Below are positions 22,054 through 23,297 of a stretch of 23,297 nucleotides of DNA, in pieces. The notes beneath the pieces were generated by a model, which searched no databases, had not been told where the DNA came from, and was given only the letters and a program-made list of their open reading frames with translations. Made by a program: the position numbers and the translations under genes. The DNA comes from JBKQWK01 sp052139595 (GTDB lineage Bacteria > Actinomycetota > Thermoleophilia > UBA2241): assembly GCA_052139595.1 (NCBI GenBank), contig JBKQWK010000007.1:1-23297 (forward strand). The letters run 5' to 3'. Position 1 is the stretch's first letter. Each line of letters starts with the position of its first letter.

Positions 22054-23297
22054 GAGCGGCTGACTCTGGCAACGCCGCGGTGAGCCCCGCCCGCAGCGCT
22101 GCCCATGCGGTGCTCGTACGCCTGCGCAGCGGCGGCGACCACATCGATCTATCGTACGGCGGCCTGCCCGAATTGCGCGCCTTGGCGCCGCGTGACCGCG
22201 GCCTCGCCTTTGAGCTGGTCACTGGCACGATCAAACATCGCAATAGTCTCGATGCCGTGCTCGATCACTTCAGTCGTGTGTCGGTGAAGCGAGCGCCGGG
22301 ACCTGAGCGTGCCGCTCTCCGTCTGGGCGCGTTTCAGCTGCTGTATTTGGATCGCGTGCCGGCACATGCTGCCGTCGGCGAGAGCGTCGCTCTTGTGGGC
22401 GCGGGCGGTGCCGCCAGCAAAGGCTATGTCAACGCCGTTTTGCGCAAGGTGGCCTCGACCGGCGCTGAAGTCCTGGTCAGTCTCAGCGCCGGCGACACCA
22501 CGGCTGCGTTGGCGCTACGTCACTCACACCCTGAGTGGATCGTCAAACTGTTGGTGAACGAGTTTGGACGGGCCGCTGCCGAAAACCTGCTGGCAGCGGC
22601 TAACCAGCCCGGCGAGCGCTGCCTGCGGATCAACCCAGGAGTGCCCGTGGCAGAGGTTCTGGCGAGCCTCGGCCGCGATGGCGTTGCGGCGCAAGCGGCG
22701 ACTTTCGTGGACGGTGCTTTCCGCTACGAGGGAGCGCCGTTGCAGGCAAGCCAGGCTTTTGCCGCTGGATGGGTCACGCCGCAGTCGCAGGGGTCGCAGC
22801 TCGTCGGCCGCGTCGCTGTGGACGGCGCTCCGACGGCGACGTCGGTCGCCGATCTCTGCGCCGCCCCGGGCACCAAGACCGCGCAAATTGCTCTCGCCCT
22901 GCCACAAGCCCGCGTCTTGGCACTCGACAACCACGCTGCCCGCTGCGCCGAGATGCGCGTCAATTTGGCGCGTCAACAGGTGACCAATGTGGAGGTCGTT
23001 GTTGGCGATGCCTTAGAGCCGCAAGCCGACGGCGAGCGTCGCTTCGACCTGGTGCTGGTTGATGCCCCCTGCACCGGTTTGGGCACCCTCGCGTCGCGCG
23101 CCGACCTGCGCTGGCGACGTAAGCCGGCCGACGTGGCGCGCTTGGCTAAGCTGCAGACAGCCTTGTTGCGGCGGGCCGGTGATCTGGTCGCTGACGGTGG
23201 CTGCGTGACGTATGCCGTTTGCACGATGACGCGAGCGGAGACGCTGGCCGTGGTCGACGCAGTGCTTGGCGATGGCGGCTGGCAGCTCGACGACCTC
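22050..23297 (+). CDS. rsmB: 16S rRNA (cytosine-967-C5)-methyltransferase RsmB, 3' end missing
   Basis: SAM-dependent enzyme methylating C967 of 16S rRNA. The open frame runs from GTG 22050, which overlaps the fmt stop, through 416 codons to the end of the window without a stop. The final few dozen residues are outside. The N-terminal NusB-like RNA-binding domain (SAAHAVLVRL...RDRGLAFELVTGTIKHR) covers about 1-145. The methyltransferase part has the SAM motif LCAAPGTKTAQIA (about 270), motif IV DAPCTGLGT (Cys341) and motif VI YAVCTM (Cys391, the expected nucleophile). Both cysteines of the m5C mechanism are present. The fmt-rsmB pair is widespread; a GTG at 22080 is an alternative start. Confidence 0.94.
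   Translation, partial: MRAADSGNAAVSPARSAAHAVLVRLRSGGDHIDLSYGGLPELRALAPRDRGLAFELVTGTIKHRNSLDAVLDHFSRVSVKRAPGPERAALRLGAFQLLYLDRVPAHAAVGESVALVGAGGAASKGYVNAVLRKVASTGAEVLVSLSAGDTTAALALRHSHPEWIVKLLVNEFGRAAAENLLAAANQPGERCLRINPGVPVAEVLASLGRDGVAAQAATFVDGAFRYEGAPLQASQAFAAGWVTPQSQGSQLVGRVAVDGAPTATSVADLCAAPGTKTAQIALALPQARVLALDNHAARCAEMRVNLARQQVTNVEVVVGDALEPQADGERRFDLVLVDAPCTGLGTLASRADLRWRRKPADVARLAKLQTALLRRAGDLVADGGCVTYAVCTMTRAETLAVVDAVLGDGGWQLDDL

Overview
The window is a dense, almost entirely plus-strand stretch of housekeeping genes from a high-GC bacterium. The order parA-(ftsZ)-scpA-scpB-rluB-...-cmk-...-der, the frequent GTG starts and the actinobacterial-looking proteins (FtsZ tail DVPSFLR, Fmt with VDAGPV) point to Actinomycetota. 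PriA keeps a complete helicase, unlike the mycobacterial protein, and a DUF512 protein plus plsY-gpsA flank der. I therefore favour a deep class such as Thermoleophilia or Coriobacteriia over the classical mycelial or mycobacterial lineages. That placement is inference and no marker here settles it.

Layout. (1) Positions 1-880 hold the 3' end of tgt, whose frame is broken at the left edge, then yajC, closed by a strong terminator hairpin. (2) Positions 944-5141 are a chromosome segregation and division block, parA-ftsZ-scpA-scpB, followed by the pseudouridine synthase rluB. (3) Positions 5205-10179 are an aromatic amino acid block: aroH, a hisC-family aminotransferase, a DAHP synthase, an ACT-fused tyrA and aroA. 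It has a possible promoter of its own just upstream. (4) Positions 10180-16643 are tightly overlapping genes: cmk, plsC, ispH, a radical-SAM/PDZ/DUF512 protein, der, plsY and gpsA. They serve nucleotide, phospholipid and isoprenoid synthesis and ribosome assembly. (5) A 254-bp gap holds a probable promoter and a hairpin-rich leader in front of metK. (6) Positions 16898-23297 carry metK, priA, def, fmt and rsmB (rsmB runs off the right end). MetK makes SAM, which RsmB uses. Fmt and Def add and remove the N-formyl group of new proteins.

Most joins inside blocks 2 and 4 are 1-8 base overlaps (ATGA, GTGA, TTGA), so translational coupling is likely across long polycistronic messages.

I see no mobile element, CRISPR array, tRNA, rRNA or defence system, and nothing I would call a new multi-gene system. 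The items most worth a second look are the metK leader, the ftsZ gene placed inside the parA-scpAB locus, the loss of the catalytic Asn in Fmt, the conserved but uncharacterised DUF512 protein, and the small repeats between priA and def.
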